Translations under genes and position numbers: made by a program | The notes under the pieces: generated by a model | Told to the model about the DNA's origin: nothing | Seen by the model: only the letters and a program-made list of their open reading frames with translations | Databases searched by the model: none | Part shown: positions 34,400 to 44,807 of the stretch, one piece after another | How the letters are laid out: each line of letters opens with the position of its first letter | Numbering within the stretch: the stretch's first letter is position 1 | Assembly: GCF_021347895.1 (NCBI RefSeq) | Contig: NC_067124.1 | Coordinates: 2,177,630 to 2,241,629 of the forward strand | Source: Acanthochromis polyacanthus | Taxonomy: Eukaryota; Chordata; Actinopteri; Pomacentridae | Direction: 5' to 3' | Length of the DNA stretch: 64,000 nucleotides

Positions 34400-34810
34400 G
34401 CCACTATTCCCGTTGTTATCGCTGGTGTTTCTTTATTCTCTCTACCCGTCTCCCGCCTTCTTTCGTTCAGTGTCGTCTCCGCCCTCCGTCTGTCTGACAG
34501 CAAACAACCTGCGCACGCGCTCTGAAAAAGTAGCCACAACCGGCGCGTCGACCGCCAATCCCTCATGTGAAATTCTTAAAACACTTGTTCAAAAACATTA
34601 CGGCAAGAGCAGCAGCAGCAACACAACCATTTTAAATAATAACATACTCACATCATCAGTCTGTCCCCGTCCTCTTTTCTGTGTCCAACGATCACACGCC
34701 GTCGACGTCACTGTTGATTCTTTTCTCCTGCACAGGCTGGCTGGCGGCGACGACGATGACGTGTGGTGGCGGTGGTGTTGGAGGAGGAGGACGAGGAGGA
34801 CTATTTTTTT
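34400..34810 (-). promoter_or_regulatory. CpG-rich island with candidate first exon (donor at 34,651)
   Basis: CpG is dense (GCGCACGCGC, CCGGCGCGTCGACCGCC, GCCGTCGACGTCAC, GGCGGCGACGACGATGACG). On the minus strand the sequence ACAGACTGATGAT is followed by GTGAGTATG, a strong donor, so the exon would end at 34,652. No ATG is in frame with the next exon, so this part would be untranslated. Confidence 0.4.
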
Positions 34811-34931
34811 ATTCCAGGACTCGGCCTGTCATCCACAGGTGAACGAACGGACTTTTTCAATTTTAAAAATTAAGTTTTGGGAAACTCCAGCCCGAAGTTG
34901 ACATATTTGAAAACTCTGTTTTATTCTTTTA

Positions 34932-35092
34932 GGTGTGGCCAGAAATAAGCAGAGCCCGCCGCGGCCGCCTGCGACGCTTCCGGACGATGAATGGATGCAG
35001 GCAGGACGCATCCTCAACCTTGTACATCCACACAGCTCCAGACCACTGCAGCCGTAACCCTGCAGCCCAACCTCATGTAGAAGAGAGAGACA
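34932..35092 (+). other. Possible exon bounded by AG and GT, plus strand
   Basis: TTTTATTCTTTTAG precedes GTGTGGCCAG, and GAGAGACAG precedes GTGAATG. The interior is GC-rich (GCCCGCCGCGGCCGCCTGCG). No clear protein is encoded; it may belong to a non-coding transcript from the CpG island, or be chance. Confidence 0.2.
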
Positions 35093-35159
35093 GGTGAATG
35101 TAGTTGCAGCACAAGGCTAAAGGTCTTGACCTTGACACTGTGATAGTCAGCTTTTGACA

Positions 35160-35440
35160 AGAACCTAACCATTATGCGTGCGTAGGCGCACGCTTATTTT
35201 CTTTATTTCTTTTTTTAATACCAGGCTGTGCCTGGAGCCCCCCTGCACCCCCCGCACCCCTCCCGACAGAGAGAAACCCACAACCGGCCAGAGAGACGGC
35301 AAGTGAAAAAAACCTGTGCCAGTCGGTCGGTGAGGGGATAACCCCCAAGCAGAGAAAAGGCTCAGAGACTGCAAAAAAAAAAAAAAAAAAAAAAAAGCGC
35401 GGGAAACAACCCAGCCAGCCAGCCAGCCAGCCAGCCAGAT
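35160..35440 (+). repeat. A24 run and (CAGC)n, possible retroposed end
   Basis: Unrelated GC-rich sequence ends in 24 As (35,373-35,396). GCGCGGGAAACAACC and a (CAGC)n array at 35,410-35,438 follow. The A-run could be the tail of a retrocopy, but no AATAAA or target duplication is seen. Confidence 0.4.
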
Positions 35441-35524
35441 TTATTGTTTAATAATTGATATCCTTTAATCATAAATTAATGATCGGTTCCATATGTATAT
35501 AAAGACAGACAGACAGACAGAAAG

Positions 35525-35805
35525 ACAGACAGACAAATGTATGCTGATCATCACAAAACTGCCGTTCCTTGGTAGAGTAATAATTGCTCAATGGACAGTT
35601 CATAAATGCACCTTTCTGTTCACTAAATCCTTGTTGCTACTTGTGTACATACTTACATAATTATTTGATTGTATTTATATACATCATATACACCTTCATG
35701 TTAGCATATTGATTCTAGTGTTTCCCTCAAGTCACAACCTCAAAGAGTTTCTAGCAAAAATAAGTACCTCAGTCTAGTTGAACTCTGCTAAACACCAAAT
35801 CTCAT
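35525..35805. repeat. Direct duplication, right copy
   Basis: Second copy of 33,468-33,750, again preceded by an (ACAG)n run (35,506-35,535). After ...CCAAATCTCAT it diverges abruptly into TATATAAAAGG. Confidence 0.9.
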
Positions 35806-37204
35806 TATATAAAAGGCAAGAAAAATCTGCTTTATTTGGCCTTTTTTGCTCTGCAGATTTTTTAAAGTATCTTCCTGCTGTGTATAGCCAGGAGGGATGC
35901 TTCTATAAACCAATGGAATCACTGCCAAGCTGTCAGATTAAATGTGTCCATGTCTCACTAAAAGACTAGTAATGTCAAATATTAGTTTTTTCAACTGTCA
36001 GGCTGATTTAAAAACCAAACATTACACATTGTTGACATCAATTATGCTACTGTTATTCACTATGTTAAAATTCTGTCCACGTTGCACTGAGTGGGCCTCA
36101 AGTCAAGCTAAGTTTTTCTTCTAACTACTCTGTTGAGCTTTATTTAACATTACAGGCAATGTCTTCCAAGCAATTTCACGTCGACTCACTCGGATGAGAA
36201 ATTCCTATTTACTGCCTCACAATAAGTCTCAAGCCAAATTAATTTGTGCAAGACTGTTTACAGTCTTTATGTCCTCTAAATGTGAAAATGGTATACAGGT
36301 TCCCTTCTTTTGACAAAACAAGCCGTTTCTCAGGAAATGCACCGTCTTTGTCATTTATTTATGAGTGAGCTCTGGGGTGTTCAGGAGGGTAGGCATCACA
36401 GGCATCAGTCTTCAGCCCTCAGTCTCAGACTCCATGTGGCGCTCATCGATTTCAGCCCCTCGCTGCTGAAGTGCACCATCAATCAATACAGTAACAAGTC
36501 TTCATTTATACTTGAGAAATGCAGTTTCCAACTCAGTGGACACGACGCCCTGGTGTCGTCAACGCGGCTGCAGAGAGGCTCGGCTCTGCGTTTGGCCTTG
36601 GGCCTCATCCAACCAACTGACTGTACATCACTCGGTCACAGCACAACGACACATACATTACAACACAAATGTCAAATGAAAGCACAACCGTGATGAGCAG
36701 CCTTTCAAATGCATGGTTCCTAGGTGTTAACATGGATGTTTTCTGCAGCGTAGGGTCCCAGTACTGAACCGGTTTGATATCTACATGCAGTATGTTGTGT
36801 TTTCTCCTTTACATCCACAGTGAGAACACCATCCTGCATGAGGGCCAATACCTGGAAAGGAAGCTATGGGCAAATGAGGATATGTTTCCCAAATTGCCCA
36901 TGGTGCTTTCACCCTTATTTTGCATCCTGCTATCTATTATATTGCATCAGTAAACCAGAATAATATAAAGTACCTACACTGTGAGTTTCATAGAGCAACT
37001 TAAAAGACAACTTTTTCGTAACTTGACTGTGCTCTGTGACTGATTTATTTGCTCTAAATATCATTTTTTTAGATAGAAATTAACAAATGTTGTGCTGTCC
37101 TCACAACACGTACCTGTGTGCTGTTATACAGCCAGCGAACCTTTCAAAAAAGACTCCGTACGCCGGGTTTCCTTTTATCAGCTTTATGGAGTCTTCTTGA
37201 AGCC
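35806..37204. other. Intergenic, nothing recognised
   Basis: No repeats or exons with splice support. The 127-codon plus frame at 36,310 has no motif and is probably chance. Confidence 0.4.
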
Positions 37205-37471
37205 AGTAATTATGGAATAAGATTACTGTCAAAAGTATTCATCCACAATTCTAACCATTCGTATTCGTAATGTTAAACGTTTGTATGTTAATAAAAAATG
37301 TGTACACAAAATTCTGCTGTCATATGCATGAGTTTGATAAATTAAGGGTTAGGATTGTTTTTACGAGTATGAACCTAAAAGTTGTGAGTGCAACTCTAAT
37401 TTCTACGACTACGAAGTCTTCCCTGTGAGGACGAATTCAAGTTTATGGGTACGAGTAGAAAAATACTGGAA

Positions 37472-37533
37472 TGACGTCACATAGGTCACAGGGGAAGGTA
37501 GTCGAACACAGATTGCTCCAAACGCGCATGCGC
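37472..37533. promoter_or_regulatory. CRE and NRF-1-like sites, left arm
   Basis: TGACGTCA at 37472-37479 is a perfect CRE palindrome. GCGCATGCGC at 37524-37533 is an NRF-1 core, with GCCAT (YY1-like) touching it. The spacing is typical of housekeeping promoters; activity is inferred. Confidence 0.5.
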
Positions 37534-39624
37534 CATTTATAAAGAGTAGACGCCGGGTGGACCCGGTGGACCTACCGGGGCAGGTGACGCCTCACAGGTC
37601 AAGTAAATAACACATCCAACTTCTTGTAATTTATTTATTTCATGAAACTGTACTGTTTTAATTGATATACAGTTTATGGACGAAAGACGGTACTGCTTAG
37701 CTTGCACGCTAACGAGCCGGGCCGGTGACACATTAGCCTTCTAATGCAAGGAGGCTAATGAGGAGGCTAAGGAGGCTTAATAACAAAACAAACATAATTT
37801 GAGATTATGAATCGTGGCAATTGGCGTATGAATCAGCCCATTGTACAGCCTAAATTGCTGTAAATTAAGTCCAGTTTTAGTTCTTTGCAAACTCAGGCAC
37901 GTGCATTAGTTTAGTTTACAATGAATCTGGCGGAGTTCGGTAAAGTTGGAAAGATATTCACAGATTCGGACTTCCGGCATCAATAACTCATGAGATATAT
38001 GTTGTCAAAACATGAACGATGCCTCTTTCAAATCGTTGTAAGGTAGACAATGTGCTACAAGGCCAATTTTATCAAAAGTCGCTGTATTTCAAGCTACAGA
38101 AATAACATTGGCGTCTATGAGCAGCCGGCGGTGCAACGAGTGAACAGGGACCGTCTGCAAATAGCAAAACCGCTGCAACAGCGAAAAGAGACACTGCACA
38201 TATGTTCAATAACTTTACTCTTGTACCCTGTAGAGCCACTAAAATCACTGGAGCCATGAATCGGCTGCGGCTGGTCAAACTACAACTCTTGCTTTGGCGC
38301 TAAATTAAAAATCTGAATTTTAAGGAATTTTTATGTTTTGTATGATTATTTTATGAGTATTAAAATGGCACTTTTCTTCATGTATGTGGTATATTTTATA
38401 TAACACACAGGAAAAATGGCATAAGGGCATAGTGTACTTGTTTGTCCAAACACATAATTCTGTATAGTAATGGAATTTACAATCCTTACCAAAGAGAGTA
38501 TCAGATAATGCCAATATACCAAACAAACTGTTTAGACTGTCACCTCAAGTACTGATGATTGAGAAGAAAGACGATAAGACACTTTATTGCAAAGTTTCAG
38601 TGTCAATTGATTCATTTATACCATAATGTTAAATTGAGAGTAATATTTTTCTAGTTAAGGACTGTACAGACAATACTTGGAGGTAATAAACCTGACGGTC
38701 TGACCAGCACAGGTCACAGCAAGTACACTATGCCCTTATGCCATTTTTCCTGTGTGTTATATAAAATATACCACATACATGAAGAAAAGTGCCATTTTAA
38801 TACTCATAAAATAATCATACAAAACATAAAAATCCTTAAAATTCAATTTTTCATTTAGCACCAAACAAAGAGTTGTAGTTTGACCAGCCGCAGCCGATTC
38901 ATGGCTCCAGTGATTTTAGTGGCTCTACAGGGTACAAGAGTAAAGTTACTGAATAAATGTGCAGTGTCTCTTTTCGCTGTTGCAGCGGTTTTGCTATTTG
39001 CAGACGGTCCCTGTTCACTCGTTGCACCGCCGGCTGCTCATAGACGCCAATGTTATTTCTGTAGCTTGAAATACAGCGACTTTTGATAAAATTGGCCTTG
39101 TAGCACATTGTCTACCTTACAACGATTTGAAAGAGGCATCGTTCATGTTTTGACAACATATATCTCATGAGTTATTGATGCCGGAAGTCCGAATCTGTGA
39201 ATATCTTTCCAACTTTACCGAACTCCGCCAGATTCATTGTAAACTAAACTAATGCACGTGTCTGAGTTTGCAAAGAACTAAAACTGGACTTAATTTACAG
39301 CAATTTAGGCTGTACAATGGGCTGATTCATACGCCAATTGCCACGATTCATAATCTCAAATTATGTTTGTTTTGTTATTAAGCCTCCTTAGCCTCCTCAT
39401 TAGCCTCCTTGCATTAGAAGGCTAATGTGTCACCGGCCCGGCTCGTTAGCGTGCAAGCTAAGCAGTACCGTCTTTCGTCCATAAACTGTATATCAATTAA
39501 AACAGTACAGTTTCATGAAATAAATAAATTACAAGAAGTTGGATGTGTTATTTACTTGACCTGTGAGGCGTCACCTGCCCCGGTAGGTCCACCGGGTCCA
39601 CCCGGCGTCTACTCTTTATAAATG

Positions 39625-39686
39625 GCGCATGCGCGTTTGGAGCAATCTGTGTTCGACTACCTTCCCCTGTGACCTATGTGACGTCA
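39625..39686. promoter_or_regulatory. CRE and NRF-1-like sites, right arm
   Basis: Mirror image of the left-arm pair: GCGCATGCGC at 39625-39634 and TGACGTCA at 39679-39686. Both lie at exactly the same distances (313 and 261 bp) from the element end as in the left arm. Confidence 0.5.
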
Positions 39687-40639
39687 TTCCAGTATTTTTC
39701 TACTCGTACCCATAAACTTGAATTCGTCCTCACAGGGAAGACTTCGTAGTCGTAGAAATTAGAGTTGCACTCACAACTTTTAGGTTCATACTCGTAAAAA
39801 CAATCCTAACCCTTAATTTATCAAACTCATGCATATGACAGCAGAATTTTGTGTACACATTTTTTATTAACATACAAACGTTTAACATTACGAATACGAA
39901 TGGTTAGAATTGTGGATGAATACTTTTGACAGTAATCTTACTCCATAAGTAATCGGCAAATGGTAAAAAGACTTTGGTTTTCTCCAGGTTCAACAGTACA
40001 GAACAAACTACTGTCTCACAAAGTTTTTCTTCCCAGTTGTATAAAACAAAGATCCTCTCTATCAGAAATGAACACCCACTCTGTGGTAAAAAAAAGAAAG
40101 TAACAGAGATCCTCAATAAAGAGACGTTTCACTCTGGCTCTGATGACAGTTTCTGAAAATCAAATTCAAACAACATATCTAAACACAACTCATCCGACTC
40201 ATCAGTCATCAAACTCTTAACATCTTAAAGCAAAAGGCATAACAAATTTACTGAATTGTTGATCAATTTAATAAACTGAAACTGAATTAATTTGATATTC
40301 TTAAATAAAATCTGTTCTTTTTCAAAGTGCAGTTGATGTCTAGCATCCAATGGCAGCCGAGTTCAGGGAATTTTATTCCCCTTGTTCCAAAAATAACCAA
40401 AATACCCCTTGTTAACCTTCCAACCCACCACTCTGTCGTTTAGCAGCAGAGAGAGCAGGGGCAGCCGTGTTGTTTAGCTGAATGTGTTAGTCTGATGTGC
40501 CTGACTCATTGATCCTTTATCTGACTGAGGTCTGTGGAAGTCAGAATCTATGAACTTGCATCGCCTACACTAGTTTAACTACGCTGTGTATTGATGAAAC
40601 ATGACGCTGTCCATAGTGCTGAAGCAGCAGACATAACAA

Positions 40640-41078
40640 TTCTACAATTTCATTTAGCAGACGCTTTTGTCCAAAGCGACGTTCAACACAAGCAAGAATT
40701 CATCCTTCCATCCATCCATCCTCTATACACTGCTTTATCCTCATTAGGGTCGCGGGGGGTGCTGGAGTCTATCCCAGCTGACTCGGGTGAAGGCAGGGGA
40801 CACCCTGGACAGGTCACCAGTCTGTCACAGGGCTACATATACAGACAAACAATCACACTCACATTCACACCTACGGGCAATTCAGAGTAACCAATTAACC
40901 TCAGCATGTTTTTGGACTGTGTGAGGAAGCCGGAGTACCCGGATAAAACCCACGCATGCACAGGGAGAACGTGCAAACTCCATGCAGAAAGATCCCAGGC
41001 CCAGGCTGGGACTCCAACCGGGGATCTTCTTGCTGCAAGGCGAAAGTGCTAACCACTACGTCACTGTGCAGCCCCAGC
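40640..41078 (+). repeat. Common fish interspersed repeat (CATCCATCC type), long copy
   Basis: After a short piece of another fish repeat (TTTAGCAGACGCTTTTGTCC, AAAGCGACG), the family sequence runs from CATCCATCCATCCTCTATAC through CCTGGACAGGTCACCAGTCT to GTGCTAACCACTACGTCAC. Its right end resembles a tRNA-like head in reverse (GGACTCCAACCGGGGATC). Confidence 0.75.
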
Positions 41079-41177
41079 AAGAATTCAGACGTAAGGAAAA
41101 ACCTTTAGTAAGTGCAAAAAGTGCTTCAAATGCGATTGGTCAAAGGTGTTGCCATCAAGTTGCAGAAGAAGTGCCAA

Positions 41178-41201
41178 CCCCCCCCCCCCCCCCCCCCCCC
41201 C
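41178..41201. repeat. Poly-C run of 24
   Basis: An uninterrupted C tract. It could form an i-motif, and the opposite strand a quadruplex. It is also prone to sequencing length error. Confidence 0.9.
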
Positions 41202-41631
41202 TTTGTTTTTCCAGCATAAATCCTCAGCTTTATATTATATTGTAGCATAGAATAGTAGTCATGGAAGACCAAGGGGGTCAGAGAGACACACTGCTGCCTG
41301 GAGTATTTCTAGAATATTCACCCATTATAGATATGCTACATAGATACTTGGTTTAACATTGGAGTAAAGAAGGTAATGTGACTAAGGACGTTATTCATGA
41401 CCACAATCAGCTCTTACAGCAAACGGGGAACATTCCTACAACATTAGCTCACATTTCTTACACATTCTAAGAATGTTTTAAAGAAAAAATTTGATCTGAC
41501 GTTCCTATCAGGTTAAAAGTGGAACATGATGTTGTCAGGGTTATCAGATTAGGCTACATTATAAGAAGAAAAGAATGTGTTCAAACCAACATTTAGACAG
41601 TGTTTCAAGACGTTATCATGGCCTCAAATAT

Positions 41632-41699
41632 ATACAGTGGTGGAAAAAAAAGTTTTCAGACACCCTTAAAATTTTATACAATCTCAAATATCATCATGG

Positions 41700-41704
<5 letters not shown>
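41632..41704. mobile_element. Mariner-type terminal repeat remnant
   Basis: TACAGTGGTGGAAAAAAAAG followed by TTTTCAGACACCCTTAAAAT matches, inverted, the end seen at 17,075-17,125. Only this end is left; an AT array follows. Confidence 0.5.

Positions 41705-41765
<61 letters not shown>
41705..41765. repeat. (AT)n microsatellite
   Basis: About 30 uninterrupted AT units end exactly where the Tc1 fragment begins. Confidence 0.95.
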
Positions 41766-41768
<3 letters not shown>

Positions 41769-42319
41769 TGGGTACGGAAAGTATTCAGAACACTTGAAAT
41801 TTTTTACTCTGTGTCATTGCAGCCATTTGCCAAAATCAAAAAAGTTAATTTTATTTCTCATTAATGTACACTCAGCACCCCATCTTGACAGAAAAAAACA
41901 GAAAAAATGTAGAATTTCTTAAAAAGAAAAACTGAAATATCACATGGTCATAAGTATTCAGACCCTGTGCTCAGTATTGAGTAGAAGCTCCTTTTCAGCT
42001 CGTACAGCCATGAGTCTTCTTGGGAATGACACAACAAGTTTTTCACACCTGGATTTGGGGATCCTCTGCCATTCTTCCTTGCAGATCTTCTCCAGTTCTG
42101 TCAGGTTGGATGGTGAACGTTGGTGGACAGACATTTTGAGGTCTCTCCAGAGATGCTCAATTGGGTTTAGGTCAGGGCTCTGGCTGGGCCAGTCAAGAAC
42201 GGTCACAGAGTTGTTGTGAAGCCACTCCTTTGTTATTTTAGCTGTGTGCTTAGGGTCATTGTCCTGTTGAAAGGTGAACCTTCGACACAGTCTGAGGTCC
42301 TGAGCGCTCTGGAAGAGGT
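41766..42319 (-). mobile_element. Truncated Tc1 transposon (3' part)
   Basis: The end CAGTGGGTACGGAAAGTATT is a Tc1 terminus next to TA. The element is cut inside the transposase frame at 42,319, where a second (AT)n run starts. The other terminus and the 5' half of the gene are missing. Confidence 0.88.
41958..42319 (-). pseudogene. Tc1 transposase C-terminal third
   Basis: An open frame to the stop reads [20 protein letters not shown], then [17 protein letters not shown]. These carry the second Asp and the Glu of a DD34E domain. No stop interrupts what remains. The first catalytic Asp and DNA-binding domain are absent. The family differs from the 56.9-kb copies. Confidence 0.88.
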
Positions 42320-42320
42320 T

Positions 42321-43920
42321 ATATATATATATATATCAATCAGTGTGAGTAAAATGCTTTAAGTAGGAAACATTTTCAGAATTCCTTTCGGCAACTCCAT
42401 TCTGCCTTTAAGAAATAAAAGAGAAAAGAATATTTTTTAAACTTAAAACTTTATCAGTAAAGTTTTTAGAACTAAAAATAATCTGACTGAGACCAGACAA
42501 ACTTCATATCATCAAAACTGTAGTGTGTGTGTTTTTAAATGCTTTCTGTAAAATATTTCCACACAAAATAATAAGTATTTCTGTTTGAGGCATCCTGCAG
42601 GAATCTCTTTTGGGAGCTGATATGGTGTCATCTCCCCGTAAAAAAAATACCAGACCACCTACGCTCTAACAGTGGTCGAACATAACATTTTCAAAAGTCC
42701 TGTTCTTTAGTACAATTTTAAGTATTTATACTATTCCTAAATATTTACCTTTATGTGACTTCTTACTTCTTCTCCAATTCATTTAGTTAAAAATATGATG
42801 CTTTTTACTCAGCTACCCTGACCTGACAGCTTTAATTACTGGTTGATTTGCCAAATGTGCCCATTTTATTAATCATGATGCAGTGTTATAGTTGAAATGA
42901 TCTGCCTGTTAATATAATTTACCCTTTCCACAGCAGGTATTTTCACTGTTCTCAGTAGGGAGAGCACAGGTGGAAGTAAAAATCGCTAAGTTCCATTAAA
43001 TGTGAACCAGCATTTTAAAGCAAGACCAACACTAAGTGGAATGCCACCATTATCATTAATACACTTGTACTTTTACTACTGTGATAAGTCAAAATATCTG
43101 CTGTAAAATGAGTTTATTTACTCCATTTTATGCAACATTTGCCAGACAGTCATTTGTAAGATTTCTATGTGAGGTGCTGTGTGTGACCGCCTGTTCAGTA
43201 ACACTGTTTCTAAAGCAGACGTAGCATTGCTGTGCTTCATCTCTGTTTCATCAGATTTGGAGTTGAGATTTTTGAAAACAGGTTCAGCAGCATGAGTGTG
43301 ACTTTCTCTCTTATAAAGCTATCACTGACACATTCATTTAGAGTTTTGCTGAAATTTTTTTTTTTTTTTTTTGCTTGAGTTCTTCCTCAAATCTCACTCT
43401 GACCTGGTGATGGCGACAGAGAGTCGGCGGTTTAGCCTTTAAGAGCTGATCATTTTTAAAATCCAATATGGTAAAGAATAATACAGGGCTTTGAAGGAGG
43501 CAATTGTGCATAATACTGCTTCTGTGCTTTTATTTTATTTGTTTGATTGCATACACTACCGTTTAATAGTCTGTCATTTAATCTTGTTTACATTGAATAA
43601 ACCTGCTCCTGAATAGGTTTGATCTTCCGGATATGTTGCTGTGACAACCAATCCAACAAATGTTTCAAAGAGCCAAGAAATCTGGGATCACGCCAAATTG
43701 TCAACAATTTAATCCAGCTAAAATGTTTTCGTCATGTGGACAACGGGCCGCAGGTTTTACATTCAGACTCCCAAAGTGCTCTGGAGGTGGTTGGAAAATA
43801 TTGTGTTTTTTGTTAATGTATTGTGTCTCAAGTCACTTTGGACCTTTTTTAAACAGTTTAGCAATGCTCTAGTCACAAGTGGCTCTATCGACAAAAAATA
43901 AACACATTTTTAAAGAACAT
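42321..43920. other. Intergenic, nothing recognised
   Basis: A short (AT)n at 42,321-42,334 and a T18 run near 43,355. No exon or family motif. Confidence 0.45.
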
Positions 43921-43921
43921 A

Positions 43922-44310
43922 TACTACTGTTAGCAAGTTTGGGGTCACCTAGAAATGTCCTTATTTTTGAAAGAAAAGCAGTTTGTTTTCAATGAAGATA
44001 TAATAACATTAAATGAGTGATAAATCCAATGTAGACATTGTTAATGTGCTAAATGACTGTTCTAGCTGGAAACGGCTGATTTTTAATGGAATATCTCCAT
44101 AGGGGTACAGAGGAACATTTCCAGCAACCATCACTCCTGTGTTCTAATGCTACATTGTGTTAGCTAATGGTGTTGAAAGGTTCATTGATGATTAGAAAAC
44201 CCTTGTTCAGTTATGTTAGCACATGAAATTGTGAAAGCAGTATACATGGTTACTAAGAATGAATTTACAGACATTTTCCATTGTGATTTCACTGGTTTGA
44301 CTTAAATAAA
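43922..44310. mobile_element. Tc1 fragment, 5' non-coding part
   Basis: ACTGTTAGCAAGTTTGGGGTCAC, ATGTCCTTATTTTTGAAAGAA, AATGACTGTTCTAGCTG and GATGATTAGAAAACCCTTGT appear in the order known from the untranslated end of a widespread fish Tc1 family (recalled, not searched). The transposase gene is missing. Confidence 0.6.
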
Positions 44311-44539
44311 GTTCTCCAATCATACACATTTACATGCCTAATCGTTTTTCAGTTCATTTTAAATGTTTGTAAGCAGGAAAGTTGAAGTTTGAGAATCATT
44401 TTTTTAAGAGTATGCTAAACAAGAGAGGGAATCATTACTGAAGAAACCACTCTGCTTATTAAATGGCCACAAACTCAAACTGAGCTGAATTTCTGTCTAT
44501 TTCTACACACTATTCATGTCTTTCTCTCCTCTCCTTGCG

Positions 44540-44807
44540 GCAGCCTCTATCCTCGGATGACAGCTCTCTGCTCCCCTCCTTCTCCTGGCCGGGACGCCCG
44601 CTTGGTATGGTCCGCTCCTCCCCTCTCCGACGTCTCACCGATGGTAGTTTCTATTGGGAGAAGGTCAAATGACTCCGCATGTCTGCCTCTGTGTACATTC
44701 CTGTCATGGTGCACGCCTGATGAAGAAACGTTTCCACTACCACCAAACCAAACCGAGTGCGTTTTTTACGAGCATCCAGAAGCGGCGCGTCGCTGCTTTA
44801 TCTGAAA
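44540..44807 (+). other. Candidate untranslated first exon and promoter of a plus-strand gene
   Basis: The segment is CpG-rich (CCGGGACGCCCGC, CCGACGTCTCACCG, GCGGCGCGTCGC) and ends CTGAAA before GTAAGTACC, a near-perfect donor at 44,808. No sustained frame with a good ATG is present, so it would be leader sequence. The next exon on this strand with a fitting acceptor and a start codon is at 61,365, giving an intron of about 16.6 kb. Linkage of the two is inferred from strand and order only. Confidence 0.45.

Larger units (their letters stand above)
37211..39947. mobile_element. 2.7-kb fold-back element with 1.23-kb inverted arms
   Basis: The left arm 37211-38440 and right arm 38720-39947 are inverted copies, about 98-99% identical by eye, with nearly equal length. 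The spacer is 279 bp. The ends read TATGGAATAAGATTACTGTC and its complement with one mismatch. AGTAAT flanks both sides (37205-37210, 39948-39953), a 6-bp target duplication. No transposase is encoded; the mirrored 64-70 codon frames have no known motif. Each arm carries TGACGTCA and GCGCATGCGC. A 6-bp duplication fits few superfamilies (IS3EU or Dada are possibilities from memory). Confidence 0.88.

Noticed and set aside
37211..39947. Fold-back structure as a palindromic assembly artefact
   Set aside because: Arms differ at scattered sites, a 279-bp unique spacer separates them, and a 6-bp direct duplication flanks the ends.
41575..41922. 115-codon frame with a poly-(Tyr-Ile) run
   Set aside because: The run is the translated (AT)n microsatellite.
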